Assembly (NCBI RefSeq): GCF_019218285.1
Contig: NZ_JAHUZG010000001.1
Coordinates: forward strand, 434,001 to 498,000
Direction: 5' to 3'
Length of the DNA: 64,000 bases
DNA from: Antarctobacter sediminis
GTDB lineage: Bacteria > Pseudomonadota > Alphaproteobacteria > Rhodobacterales > Rhodobacteraceae
Made by a program: the position numbers and the translations under genes. Within the stretch, counting starts at the first letter, position 1; each line of letters opens with the position of its first letter. The notes beneath the pieces are model-generated. The model saw nothing but the letters and a program-made list of their open reading frames with translations, had not been told where the DNA came from and searched no databases. Positions 54,194 through 63,146 of this stretch are shown piece by piece.

Positions 54194-54221
54194 ATTATCG
54201 GGGCGAAAAATCACAAGTCAA
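54194..54221 (-). promoter_or_regulatory. Sigma-70-type promoter of ihfA
   Basis: On the minus strand TTGACT (54221-54216), a 16-base spacer, and GATAAT (54199-54194), about 28 bases before the ihfA ATG. Close to the consensus TTGACA-N17-TATAAT. Confidence 0.65.
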
Positions 54222-54292
54222 TATCAACGACTTGCGGCAAGCAATTTATCCAGCACGAAAAGCCCCGGATGCAACATCGCAGGGCACCAGCG

Positions 54293-55264
54293 TTACCAGC
54301 GCAACACCACGGCACCCCATGCAAGACCGCCGCCAATGGCTTCGGTTACGATCAGGTCGCCGGGCTTGATCTGTCCACGTGCCTTGCCGACCGAAAGCGC
54401 CAGCGGAATCGAGGCGGCAGAGGTGTTGCCGTGATCCTGAACGGTGACCACGACCTGATCCATCGGCAGGCCAAGTTTCTTGGCCGTACCGGAAATGATG
54501 CGGATATTGGCCTGATGCGGGACAACCCAATCGACCTCGTCCGAGCCGATTCCGGCCTTCTCCAGGGCCGAATTGGCCGTGGCCGCAAGTTTTTCGACCG
54601 CGTGGCGAAAGACTTCCTTGCCCTGCATCCGAAGGTGGCCGGTGCTTTGCGTGCTGACGCCGCCATCGACGTAAAGGATATCGCGATAGCGCCCGTCGCT
54701 GTTCAGATCGGTAGACAGGATGCCGCGATCCGCCTTGCTGCCTTCGCCTTCGGCCGCTTCGAGGATCAGTGCCCCGGCGCCGTCGCCGAAGAGAACGCAG
54801 GTGGAACGGTCGGTCCAGTCCATGATCCGCGAAAAGGTTTCCGCGCCGATGACCATCACACGCTTGGCCTGACCAGAGACGATCAGCGCGTTGGCATTGG
54901 CAAGGGCAAAGATGAAACCGGCACAGACCGCTTGCACGTCAAAGGCGTAACCGGCGGTCATGCTCAATTCGGCCTGCACCATCGTCGCGGCGGAAGGAAA
55001 GGTGAAATCCGCGGTCGAGGTGGCGACGATCAGTGCGTCGATTTCGGCGGCATCGATCCCGGCGTCCTGCAAGGCCGCCTTGGCCGCCCGGGCCGCGAGA
55101 TCGGAGGTGGTTTGCCCTTCGGCGGCGAAATGGCGGCGTTCGATCCCCGAACGGGCACGAATCCATTCGTCGGATGTGTCCAGGGTCTTTTCGAATTCGG
55201 CATTTTCAACAACGCGGTCGGGCAGGTAATGCCCGACGCCGGTGACGACGGCGCGTGTGGTCAT
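54293..55264 (-). CDS. fabH: Beta-ketoacyl-ACP synthase III
   Basis: 323 residues. Starts fatty acid synthesis by condensing acetyl-CoA with malonyl-ACP. The Cys-His-Asn triad is complete: Cys114 (DVQAVCAGF), His in VVPHQANIRI and Asn in DHGNTSAAS. The ATG overlaps the plsX stop by 4 bases, the standard plsX-fabH pair. Confidence 0.97.
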   Translation of the reverse strand: MTTRAVVTGVGHYLPDRVVENAEFEKTLDTSDEWIRARSGIERRHFAAEGQTTSDLAARAAKAALQDAGIDAAEIDALIVATSTADFTFPSAATMVQAELSMTAGYAFDVQAVCAGFIFALANANALIVSGQAKRVMVIGAETFSRIMDWTDRSTCVLFGDGAGALILEAAEGEGSKADRGILSTDLNSDGRYRDILYVDGGVSTQSTGHLRMQGKEVFRHAVEKLAATANSALEKAGIGSDEVDWVVPHQANIRIISGTAKKLGLPMDQVVVTVQDHGNTSAASIPLALSVGKARGQIKPGDLIVTEAIGGGLAWGAVVLRW

Positions 55265-56361
55265 GGTGTCTTGCGGTCCTTTTCTGCGGCGCCATCCTGC
55301 GCCGCCTCGGCGGCAGAGGCAACCCGTGCCGCAAGCCGGTCGGCGAAACCCGCCCGCGCCAGTTCGTAGGCAAGCTTGACGGCGGCGGAAACCCCGGTGG
55401 CATCCGCAGATCCGTGGGATTTCACCACTGTTCCGTTTAGGCCAAGAAACACGCCGCCATTGACGCGGCGCGGGTCGATCCGCTTTTGCAGGCGGCGCAA
55501 GGAGGTCAGCGCCAGCAACGAGGCGATCCGCGACAGGGGCGAATAGGCGAATGCCTCACGCAGCAGATCACCGATCAGTTTGGCGGTGCCTTCGCCAGTC
55601 TTGAGCGCGACATTGCCGGTAAACCCGTCGGTCACGATCACGTCACAGGAATCGCCGGGAATGTCGCCACCTTCGACGAAACCGACAAAGGAATAATGTC
55701 CGACTTCTTCGTGCGAGGCGATCTTGTCATGCGCCTCTTTCAACTCGGCGCGGCCCTTGTGTTCTTCGGTGCCGACGTTCAGCAGGCCGACGCGGGGCCG
55801 GGACAGCGACAGCCCGTTGCGGGCATAGGCGGCACCCATCAGTGCGTATTGCAACAGATCTTCGGCGTCGGCGCGGATGTCCGCACCCACGTCCAGCATC
55901 ACGTTGAAGCCCTGAGGGTTGCGCGACGGCCACAGAATCGCAATTGCCGGGCGGTTCACCCCCGGCAATTTGCGCAGACGCACCATCGACAAAAGCATCA
56001 GCGCGCCGGTGTTGCCGCAACTGACCGCGACTGTTGCTTCACCTTCGCGGACCGATTCAAGCGCCGACCACATCGACGTGCCCTGACCATGGCGCATGAC
56101 CTGGCTGGGCTTGTCCTTCATACTGACCACACCCTGCGCGTCGCGGATATCGACGCGTTCGGCCAGCCCACGACGACGCGCGACCAGCCGTTCCAGCTCT
56201 TCGGCCGGACCGTGCAGGATGAAATGCAGTTCGGGATTTTTGTGAGCGGATTTATGGATGCCCGCGACCACCGCCGCCGGGCCCCGGTCGCCGCCCATGG
56301 CGTCGACCGAAATCACGATCCGGGACGGGCCTGCCTTGGAGGTGTCCTTCACAGAGGTCAT
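55261..56361 (-). CDS. plsX: Phosphate acyltransferase PlsX
   Basis: 366 residues. Makes acyl-phosphate from acyl-ACP for phospholipid synthesis. Motifs: ISVDAMGGDRGPAAVVAG, VSMKDKPSQVMRHGQGTSMWSAL, VSCGNTGALMLLSMVRL, VLLDVGAD-like MLDVGADIRAD, DVIVTDGFTGNVALKTGEGTAKL and GGVFLGLNGTVVKSHGSADA. It sits between rpmF and fabH, the conserved order. Confidence 0.97.
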   Translation of the reverse strand: MTSVKDTSKAGPSRIVISVDAMGGDRGPAAVVAGIHKSAHKNPELHFILHGPAEELERLVARRRGLAERVDIRDAQGVVSMKDKPSQVMRHGQGTSMWSALESVREGEATVAVSCGNTGALMLLSMVRLRKLPGVNRPAIAILWPSRNPQGFNVMLDVGADIRADAEDLLQYALMGAAYARNGLSLSRPRVGLLNVGTEEHKGRAELKEAHDKIASHEEVGHYSFVGFVEGGDIPGDSCDVIVTDGFTGNVALKTGEGTAKLIGDLLREAFAYSPLSRIASLLALTSLRRLQKRIDPRRVNGGVFLGLNGTVVKSHGSADATGVSAAVKLAYELARAGFADRLAARVASAAEAAQDGAAEKDRKTP

Positions 56362-56386
56362 GCAGGCTACGTCCCGAAGACCTTAA

Positions 56387-56593
56387 TCAGGCCGCGTCTT
56401 CATCCAGATCGACGTCGTCGGTCGTCGCGATGATCTCGCGCTCTGCGTAGTGGCCGCAGGACGGGCAGACGTGATGCGGGCGCTTCAGCTCGCCGCAGTT
56501 GTCGCACTCGTTCGGGTTTGCACCGATCAGCGCGTCATGTGCGCGGCGATTGTTGCGGCGCGACTTGGAAACCTTGTTCTGCTGGACAGCCAT
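56387..56593 (-). CDS. rpmF: 50S ribosomal protein L32
   Basis: 68 residues starting [20 protein letters not shown], with four zinc-ribbon cysteines C30, C33, C43 and C46. The acidic tail after residue 55 is typical of alphaproteobacterial L32. Confidence 0.97.
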   Translation of the reverse strand: MAVQQNKVSKSRRNNRRAHDALIGANPNECDNCGELKRPHHVCPSCGHYAEREIIATTDDVDLDEDAA

Positions 56594-56746
56594 GTCTCAA
56601 CCTCGTTTTTCGTCGGGGGCGGGGCCGCCCTGTATGTTTCGGATGGGCCATGCAGCGGGGCTCCGACAGGGCCCGCGGCGACATGCGCCTGACGTACTCA
56701 TGAGCGCGCGAAAATACGCAGTGCCGCCGATTTGGCAAGCGGAATC

Positions 56747-57316
56747 TCAGCCCTCACGGTCCTTGTCCTGCATTTTTTCGCGCAAACCTGCAAGCCCCGC
56801 AAAAGGTTTGCTGTCTTCATCGGTCATCGGGGCGATTCCCTCTGCCGCGAACTGGGCGTCGCCCAGTTCGACACCGTCCTTGCGGGGGTAGGTCGGCAGC
56901 GCCAGCGAAAGCGACTCGATCATCGCGCCTTCGATGTCGATTTCTTCCCCTAGCTCTTCGACGCTGTCGTCTTCGGGCATTTCGGTTTCCGATCCGGGAT
57001 CCGGCTGGGCGATCCGGCTGGCGGGCAGGTATTCGCGGACGACGGTCGTGTCGATGCGTGTGGTGACCGGCTCCAGCGTGACGATGCAGGACTGTACGGC
57101 CGTTGCGCCCAGTTCAGCCTCCAGCCGCCAACCGTATTTGCCCAGAGGCCGCAACTCTCCTTTGAAACGCAGCTTGCGAAGTGTTTCGGCGCCGAGTTCG
57201 GCCGCGATGCGCGCCCGGTCGTCGGGGCCGGGTTCCAGATGCACGGGCGTGGGGCCGGTGTTGCGCAGGCTGGCGACACGGAGGCGCGGCGGAGTAGAGG
57301 GGGCGTCACTGGACAT
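56747..57316 (-). CDS. YceD/DUF177 family protein
   Basis: 189 residues from ATG 57316. The DUF177 body is visible as KGELRPLGKYGWRLEAELGATAVQSCIVTLEPVTTRIDTTV, then an acidic segment (MPEDDSVEELGEEIDIEGAMIESLSLALPTYPRKDG). The CxxC pair of many YceD proteins is reduced to one Cys. In E. coli and others yceD precedes rpmF and is linked to 23S rRNA precursor accumulation. It is divergent from bamE. Confidence 0.9.
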   Translation of the reverse strand: MSSDAPSTPPRLRVASLRNTGPTPVHLEPGPDDRARIAAELGAETLRKLRFKGELRPLGKYGWRLEAELGATAVQSCIVTLEPVTTRIDTTVVREYLPASRIAQPDPGSETEMPEDDSVEELGEEIDIEGAMIESLSLALPTYPRKDGVELGDAQFAAEGIAPMTDEDSKPFAGLAGLREKMQDKDREG

Positions 57317-57405
57317 GGCTACGGGTTTTCCTGCGCTTGAATGGCGGGCGTTCCTTCTGTAATCGGGATAGGTGGCAGAAGGGCCCATGACAAGAGGGGC
57401 ATGGA

Positions 57406-57864
57406 ATGAACGGATTTGCAGGCAGGATCAAGGCGCTGATCGCGGTAATCATGATGGTGGCGCTGTCGGCCTGTGCCGCGCAGTACCGCACGCATGGCTA
57501 TCTGCCTTCTGAAGAGGATCTTCAACAGATCGTCCCCGGCGTGGATACCAAGGCCTCGGTCGAGGATCTGATCGGCGTGCCCAACGCCGCAGGCGTGCTG
57601 AATGGATCGGGCTACTACTATATTGAAACGCAGGTCCGCCATTTCGCCTATCAAAAACCCAAGGTCGTCGAACGTACGATCGTTGCCATCACCTTCGATG
57701 AAAACGATGTTGTGACCAATATCACCACTTACGGGCTGGATGACGGGCGCGTGGTGGCGATCAACCGCCGTGTCACGCAGACCACGGATGGCGACATCAG
57801 CTTTATCCGCAAACTCTTTGGCAACGTCGGCGGTATCTCGGCCAGCAACCTTCTGGGCGGCTGA
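57406..57864 (+). CDS. bamE: Outer membrane assembly lipoprotein BamE
   Basis: 152 residues. A lipoprotein signal ends with lipobox LSAC (lipidated Cys23). The SmpA/OmlA domain (about 30-125) reads GYLPSEEDLQQIVPGVDTKASVEDLIGVPNAAGVLNGSGYYYIETQ... FAYQKPKVVERTIVAITFDENDVV. It stabilises the BAM complex with BamA (25319). Divergent from yceD. Confidence 0.92.
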   Translation: MNGFAGRIKALIAVIMMVALSACAAQYRTHGYLPSEEDLQQIVPGVDTKASVEDLIGVPNAAGVLNGSGYYYIETQVRHFAYQKPKVVERTIVAITFDENDVVTNITTYGLDDGRVVAINRRVTQTTDGDISFIRKLFGNVGGISASNLLGG

Positions 57865-57970
57865 TCGCCGGCCTTCGGGCCGCCGTGAAACCGTCATTTG
57901 ATTGTCACGCGGTTTTGGCATCTCGTTCGGAAAGCGCGCATCGAGTCGCGCCCGGGCAGGAGAGATCCAG

Positions 57971-58699
57971 ATGATCATGCTGAGCCGCGGACGCTATCGC
58001 GCCCGCATGGCCGACGGGGCCTTGGATATCGACGCCGCCCAGGTTCTGCGGGGGCGCGCCTTTCACGGCGGCGGGCGGGATGTGGATACGTTTGACTCCG
58101 TCTGCGACCATGTGCTGATCGAAGACGCCCGGACCGGCGCGCTGGTCTGTTGTTTCCGCTTCCTGCCGCTGGCAAGCGGGGGTGAGATCGGGCGCAGCTA
58201 TTCGGCGCAGTATTACGAATTGTCCGCGCTGGAGGCTTTTGAGGGCCGCATGGTCGAAATGGGCCGGTTCTGCATCGACCCCGACCTGCAAGACCCTGAT
58301 ATTCTTCGCGTCGCTTGGGGCGCGATGACCACCTATGTCGACGCGCAGGGGGTCGAGATGCTGTTTGGCTGCGCGAGTTTCTCGGGCACGGATGCGCGGG
58401 ATTATTACGATGCCTTCGCGATGCTCAAGGCGCGCCACCTTGCGCCGCGCCGCTGGTTGCCGCGGGTCAAGGCCCCCAATGTCTTTCGTTTCGCGCAGCG
58501 GCTGCGCCGTCAACCGGACGCCAAGAAGGCCATGCTGAGGATGCCGCCGCTATTGCGGACGTATCTGATGATGGGGGGGTGGGTCAGCGATCATGCGGTG
58601 GTCGATGCCAAGATGAACACGCTGCATGTTTTTACCGGGGTCGAAATTGCCGCCATCCCGCCCGCCCGCAAGAAGCTGTTGCGCGCCGTTGCGGGCTGA
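57971..58699 (+). CDS. olsB: L-ornithine N-alpha-acyltransferase (OlsB-like GNAT)
   Basis: 242 residues from ATG 57971, AGGAGA upstream. The GNAT-type OlsB fold is recognised by LRGRAFHGGG..DSVCDHVLIEDARTGALVCCFRFLP, SYSAQYYELSALEAFEGRMVEMGRFCIDP and GCASFSGTDARDYYDAFAMLKARHLAP. It makes lyso-ornithine lipid from 3-hydroxyacyl-ACP and ornithine. The partner olsA, which is often adjacent, is not next to it here: the next gene is an ABC-F ATPase. Confidence 0.88.
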   Translation: MIMLSRGRYRARMADGALDIDAAQVLRGRAFHGGGRDVDTFDSVCDHVLIEDARTGALVCCFRFLPLASGGEIGRSYSAQYYELSALEAFEGRMVEMGRFCIDPDLQDPDILRVAWGAMTTYVDAQGVEMLFGCASFSGTDARDYYDAFAMLKARHLAPRRWLPRVKAPNVFRFAQRLRRQPDAKKAMLRMPPLLRTYLMMGGWVSDHAVVDAKMNTLHVFTGVEIAAIPPARKKLLRAVAG

Positions 58700-58773
58700 T
58701 CCGCGTTCCGGTTCCAGCGTCTCACATCGCGCGCGCCATTGACGAAATCATCGCGCGCGATTAGCTGGCGGCC

Positions 58774-60597
58774 ATGGCTCCTCCTCCTCTGCTTCAAATC
58801 ACCGGGATTTCGCTGACCTTCGGCGGCAATCCTGTTTTCGACGATCTTTCACTGACCGTGCACCAAGGGGACCGTGTGGCCCTTGTGGGGCGCAACGGGT
58901 CGGGAAAATCAACCTTGATGAAGGTCATGGCCGGGCTGGTCGAGGCAGACAAGGGCGACCGTGTCGTGCCTGCCGGCATCTCTGTCGGCTACATGGAGCA
59001 GGAACCGGACCTGTCGGGCTTTGAAACGCTGGGCGCTTTTGCGTCGTCGGAACTGGCCCCGTCCGAGATGTATCGGGTCGAACGCGCATCGGAAGGGTTG
59101 AAGTTTGATCCCGACCGGCTGGTCGCGACTGCTTCGGGTGGTGAACGCCGCCGGGCCGCGCTGGCGAAACTGATGGCCGAAGCGCCGGACCTTATGTTGC
59201 TGGACGAGCCGACCAACCATCTGGACATCGAGGCGATCGCCTGGCTTGAAAATGAGCTGAAGAGCACTCGCAAGGGCTTTGTCCTGATTTCGCACGACCG
59301 CCGCTTTCTCACCGAACTGACGCGTGCGACGCTTTGGATCGACCGGGGCGAAGTGAAACGGCAGGAAAAAGGCTTTTCCGAGTTCGAAGCTTGGCGGGAC
59401 AAGGCATGGGATGAGGAAGACACCCAGCGCCACAAGCTGGACCGGAAGATCAAATCCGAGGCCCGCTGGGCCGTCGAAGGTATCAGCGCCCGTCGCAAGC
59501 GCAATCAGGGCCGGTTGCGTGCGCTTCAGGACATGCGCAAGGAACGCGCCTCGCAGATTCGTCGGCAGGGGGCAGCCGCGCTGGAGATGACCTCTGGTCC
59601 CAAGTCGGGCAAGAAGGTGATCGAGGCCACGGGCATCAGCCATGCATTTGGCGACAAACCCATCATCCGCAACCTTGACCTGACCGTTCAGCGCGGTGAC
59701 CGCGTGGCCTTTGTGGGGCCGAATGGCGTGGGCAAGACGACGCTTATCAAGATCCTCACCGGCGAAATCACCCCGGACGAGGGCAGCGTGAAACTGGGCA
59801 CCAATCTGGTGCCGGCGGTTTTTGACCAGAGCCGCGCGCAACTGGACCCCGAGGCCTCGCTTTGGGACAGCCTGACAAATGACACCGACATGCGCGTGTC
59901 CGGCCAGTCGGATCAGGTCATGGTGCGCGGCACGCCGCGTCACGTCGTGGGCTATCTCAAGGACTTCCTTTTTGACGAACGGCAGGTGCGCGCGCCGGTG
60001 CGGTCCTTGTCAGGCGGGGAAAAGGCGCGGTTGCTGCTGGCCAAGCTTTTGGCGCGGGAATCGAACCTGTTGGTGCTGGACGAACCGACCAACGATCTGG
60101 ACGTTGAAACGTTGGACCTCCTGCAAGAACTGTTGGACGACTACGATGGCACGGTCATGTTGATCAGCCACGACCGGGATTTCCTTGATCGTGTTGCCAC
60201 AACGACCGTCGCGATGGAGGGCAGGGGCCGGGCCACTGTCTATGCCGGTGGCTGGACCGATTATCAGGCGCAAAAACGCGAACAGGAGGCTCCGGTCAAG
60301 AAGGCGAAGCAGGCCGCCAAACCCGAGACAGGTTCTGCCGCGGCACCGGCACCCTCCGCCGCCAAGGCGACCCTCAGCTTCACCGAAAAACACCGGCTTG
60401 AGGAATTGCCGGGCCTGATCGACCGACTGACCGCCGAGATCGCCAAGCTGGAAGACTTCCTTGCCGCGCCGGATCTCTTTTCCAAGGAACCGGTCAAGTT
60501 CCAGAAGGCGACCGACGCCCTGGTCGAGCGGCAAACCGCCCTGTCTGACGCCGAAGAGGAATGGCTGGAATTGATGGAAAAAGCCGAAGAGGCCTGA
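58774..60597 (+). CDS. ABC-F family ATP-binding protein (Uup-like)
   Basis: 607 residues with two ATPase domains and no membrane part. First: GRNGSGKST, ATASGGERRRAALAKLM, LMLLDEPTNHLDI. Second: GPNGVGKTT, LSGGEKARLLLAKL, LLVLDEPTNDLDV. The interdomain ABC-F linker (about 205-265) is Lys/Arg-rich (RKIKSEARWAVEGISARRKRNQGRLRALQDMRKERA). The C-terminal extension (about 510-607) has a Pro/Ala hinge and a coiled coil. Such proteins act at the ribosome or on branched DNA; Uup assignment rests on the C-terminal coiled coil. Confidence 0.92.
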   Translation: MAPPPLLQITGISLTFGGNPVFDDLSLTVHQGDRVALVGRNGSGKSTLMKVMAGLVEADKGDRVVPAGISVGYMEQEPDLSGFETLGAFASSELAPSEMYRVERASEGLKFDPDRLVATASGGERRRAALAKLMAEAPDLMLLDEPTNHLDIEAIAWLENELKSTRKGFVLISHDRRFLTELTRATLWIDRGEVKRQEKGFSEFEAWRDKAWDEEDTQRHKLDRKIKSEARWAVEGISARRKRNQGRLRALQDMRKERASQIRRQGAAALEMTSGPKSGKKVIEATGISHAFGDKPIIRNLDLTVQRGDRVAFVGPNGVGKTTLIKILTGEITPDEGSVKLGTNLVPAVFDQSRAQLDPEASLWDSLTNDTDMRVSGQSDQVMVRGTPRHVVGYLKDFLFDERQVRAPVRSLSGGEKARLLLAKLLARESNLLVLDEPTNDLDVETLDLLQELLDDYDGTVMLISHDRDFLDRVATTTVAMEGRGRATVYAGGWTDYQAQKREQEAPVKKAKQAAKPETGSAAAPAPSAAKATLSFTEKHRLEELPGLIDRLTAEIAKLEDFLAAPDLFSKEPVKFQKATDALVERQTALSDAEEEWLELMEKAEEA

Positions 60598-60651
60598 CAG
60601 CTTCTGGTTGCAGCATCCATGCGAATGTCGCGGGCTCAGCGGTCTGATCCT

Positions 60652-61752
60652 TCAGTCCGCTTTGCGCCCCAGCCCCATCAGCCGCGCCAGCACGCTCATT
60701 TCAACCACCGTCAGCAGGATGCGGACCACGTGATGCAGGCTGACCAGCGCGGGGTTGGCCGCGAGGCTGAGCGCCACGATGGACATCTCCGCAACTCCTC
60801 CCGGGGCAAAGCTGATCAGCAGGTGCAGCCATTCGATCCCTGTGATCTGCCATAGCAATGCTGACAGGATCGCGCCCAACGCCATCATGTAGCCCACCGA
60901 CAACAGCGCCAGCCAGGCGCAGCGACGGATCAAGGCAAGGCCCACGCCCTTGAACCGCATCCCAAGGCTGACACCGATTACCAGTTGCGCGCTGGCGATC
61001 AGCCAGACAGGCAGGTGCAAGTCCAGAACCCCGGTGACCGTGGCCAATGCGGCAAGGATCAATGGCCCGCTCAATTGAGCGGCGGGCAAGCGGATGAGCT
61101 TGCCCAGCCACAGCCCAAGCCCCGCAGCGAGGCAGATCAGAAACAGTGCCTGCGGCGTCACCGGGGCAGTTTCGGCTCCGGCCGACAGGCCCGCCGCGCT
61201 GCCGACCGGCTCTCCGAGCCAGAGCGACAGGCCCAGTGGCAGCAGGGTGATGACCACGATGATCCGCAGGAATTGTTGCGTGGTCATAACACGGATGTCG
61301 GCCCCCGCACCTTCGCCCATAACGATGCTTTCCATAAGTCCGCCGGGCGTTCCCGAATAGAAAGCCGTGGCGCGATCATAGCCGCCAAGTCTTTGGAAAA
61401 TCGCCATGTTTCCAAGGTGCGCCAACGCCACAAAGATCACCAGTGCCGCCATGGTCCAAGGCAGATCGCCCGCAAGTGTCAGCAGTTCGGCAGTGACCTG
61501 AGTGCCGATCATGACCCCGATCAGGGCGACAAAGCCGGTCCGGAATTTGAGCGGAAAAGCATAGTCGTTCAGGAAGCCCGGTTCCCACATCAGAACCACC
61601 AGCGCCGAGGCGAAGAGCCCGCCCAGCATCCATGGCATCGGCAGATGCGCCCAGGCTGCAAACGCGCCGCCAAGCGTACCGAAGGCAAGGACAAGGGCGG
61701 TTTGCCAGACAAGGCGGAACGGGGGGACTTCGGGCATGATGCGATTTTTCAT
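60652..61752 (-). CDS. AbrB-family membrane protein
   Basis: 366 residues, about ten hydrophobic helices arranged as two similar halves (AFAAWAHLPMPWMLGGL... and LIRLPAAQLSGPLILAALATVTG). FYSGTPGGLMESIVMGEGAGADIRVMTTQQFLRI and SFAPGGVAEMSIVALSL are the paired signatures of the AbrB duplication family, which is often misnamed ammonia monooxygenase. Its function is unproven. A second ATG 5 codons on (61737) is an alternative start. Confidence 0.88.
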   Translation of the reverse strand: MKNRIMPEVPPFRLVWQTALVLAFGTLGGAFAAWAHLPMPWMLGGLFASALVVLMWEPGFLNDYAFPLKFRTGFVALIGVMIGTQVTAELLTLAGDLPWTMAALVIFVALAHLGNMAIFQRLGGYDRATAFYSGTPGGLMESIVMGEGAGADIRVMTTQQFLRIIVVITLLPLGLSLWLGEPVGSAAGLSAGAETAPVTPQALFLICLAAGLGLWLGKLIRLPAAQLSGPLILAALATVTGVLDLHLPVWLIASAQLVIGVSLGMRFKGVGLALIRRCAWLALLSVGYMMALGAILSALLWQITGIEWLHLLISFAPGGVAEMSIVALSLAANPALVSLHHVVRILLTVVEMSVLARLMGLGRKAD

Positions 61753-61817
61753 TCGGGATCGGCGCAGTATGCGCCTCGGGATTCCCTTCGCGTCCAGATG
61801 GCTCTAAGTCTCGGGGC

Positions 61818-62930
61818 ATGTCCACCCCGCTGTTCATTGGATCGAACATCTATCGCGGCTCCGTCTACGGGGCGCGGCATCCGTTGTCGATCCAGAGGGT
61901 GCCCGCCGTGACGGACCTTTGCCGCGCACTTGGCTGGTTGCCGGCAGTACGTTACCGGACATCGCCAAGGGCCAAGCCGGAGGCGCTGACCGGGTTTCAT
62001 ACATCCGCCTATGTTGCCGCCTTGCAGGCCGCCGAGGCGAGTCAATCCGTCGATGACGCGACGCGCGAGCGGCACGGTTTGGGCACACTGTCGAACCCGG
62101 TATTTGCCGAGATGTACCGCCGCCCCGCGACCGCCGCCGGGGGCGGTTTGCTGGCCGCAGAACTGGTGACGCATGGGGGCGTGGTCTACAATCCCGGAGG
62201 CGGGCAACATCACGGGCTGCCGGACCGGGCGGCGGGCTTTTGCTATCTGAACGAACCGGTTTTGACGATTCGCCGCCTGCTGGACATGGGGCTGTCTCGC
62301 GTGGCCTACGTGGACATAGACGCGCATCACTGTGACGGGGTCGAGGCGGGCTTTTCGGGCGAGCCCCGGGTGCGGATGATCTCGGTACATGAAGCGCGCC
62401 GCTGGCCTTTCACCGGGACATTGCAAGAGACTGCTGGCGGGACGGCCTTCAACCTGCCTGTGGCGCGGGGCTTTAACGATACGGAGTTCACCATGGTGCT
62501 ACAGGAGCTCGTCCTGCCTGCGGTCGCCGACTTCCGGCCCGACGCCATCTATCTGCAATGCGGGGCGGATGCCTTGGCCGAAGATCCGCTGGCGCGGCTG
62601 GCCCTGTCGAACCGCTGTCATGTGGCTGCGGTACGTGCCCTGCGGGATCTTGCGCCGCGCCTGATCGTGTCGGGTGGGGGCGGCTACAACCCGTGGAGCG
62701 TGGCGCGATGCTGGACCGCAGTCTGGGGCGAACTCGCCAGAGAGCCGGTTCCCGAACGGCTGCCGCGGCAAGCCGAAACCCTGATGCGTGGCCTGACGTG
62801 GCACCGCAAGGCCCAGCCAGCTGAGACGCTGCTGACCAGTCTGCTGGACGCTCCCCGCAACGGTCCGGTATCGCGGGATCTGCGCGCGGACCTGTCGGTG
62901 CTGAGGGCGCGTTTGCAGCGCACCCTGTAA
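61818..62930 (+). CDS. Histone deacetylase family (AcuC-like) deacetylase
   Basis: 370 residues. Arginase/HDAC fold with zinc ligands and catalytic His pair: YNPGGGQHHGLPDRAAGFCYLNE, VAYVDIDAHHCDGVEAGF, LQCGADALAEDPLARLALS and VSGGGGYNPWSVARCW. Bacterial relatives deacetylate acetoin-related enzymes, acetylated lysines or polyamines; no acs or polyamine genes are adjacent. Divergent from the AbrB-family gene. Confidence 0.92.
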   Translation: MSTPLFIGSNIYRGSVYGARHPLSIQRVPAVTDLCRALGWLPAVRYRTSPRAKPEALTGFHTSAYVAALQAAEASQSVDDATRERHGLGTLSNPVFAEMYRRPATAAGGGLLAAELVTHGGVVYNPGGGQHHGLPDRAAGFCYLNEPVLTIRRLLDMGLSRVAYVDIDAHHCDGVEAGFSGEPRVRMISVHEARRWPFTGTLQETAGGTAFNLPVARGFNDTEFTMVLQELVLPAVADFRPDAIYLQCGADALAEDPLARLALSNRCHVAAVRALRDLAPRLIVSGGGGYNPWSVARCWTAVWGELAREPVPERLPRQAETLMRGLTWHRKAQPAETLLTSLLDAPRNGPVSRDLRADLSVLRARLQRTL

Positions 62931-62955
62931 CAGTCTGGGATTTCGTGAAAATTTC

Positions 62956-63029
62956 TGGAGCGGGTAGCGGGAATCGAACCCGCGCGTTCAGCTTGGGAAG
63001 CTGACAGGCTACCATTACATCATACCCGC
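62956..63029 (-). tRNA. tRNA-Gly, anticodon CCC
   Basis: Minus-strand cloverleaf: acceptor GCGGGTA pairs with TACCCGC, anticodon stem TCAGC/GCTGA with loop TTCCCAA (anticodon CCC), T arm GCGGG-TTCGATT-CCCGC, discriminator T and encoded CCA. Confidence 0.95.
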
Positions 63030-63146
63030 CGCGAGCTGCATCGGTATCTTAGCTGCCCCCGCGCGTCAAGGGTGCGCGCGTGGTGACTTTCGCCCTTGGC
63101 GCGCCTGCGCTAAGCCTTGCAAAACACAATGAAGGGGGAGAGGACG

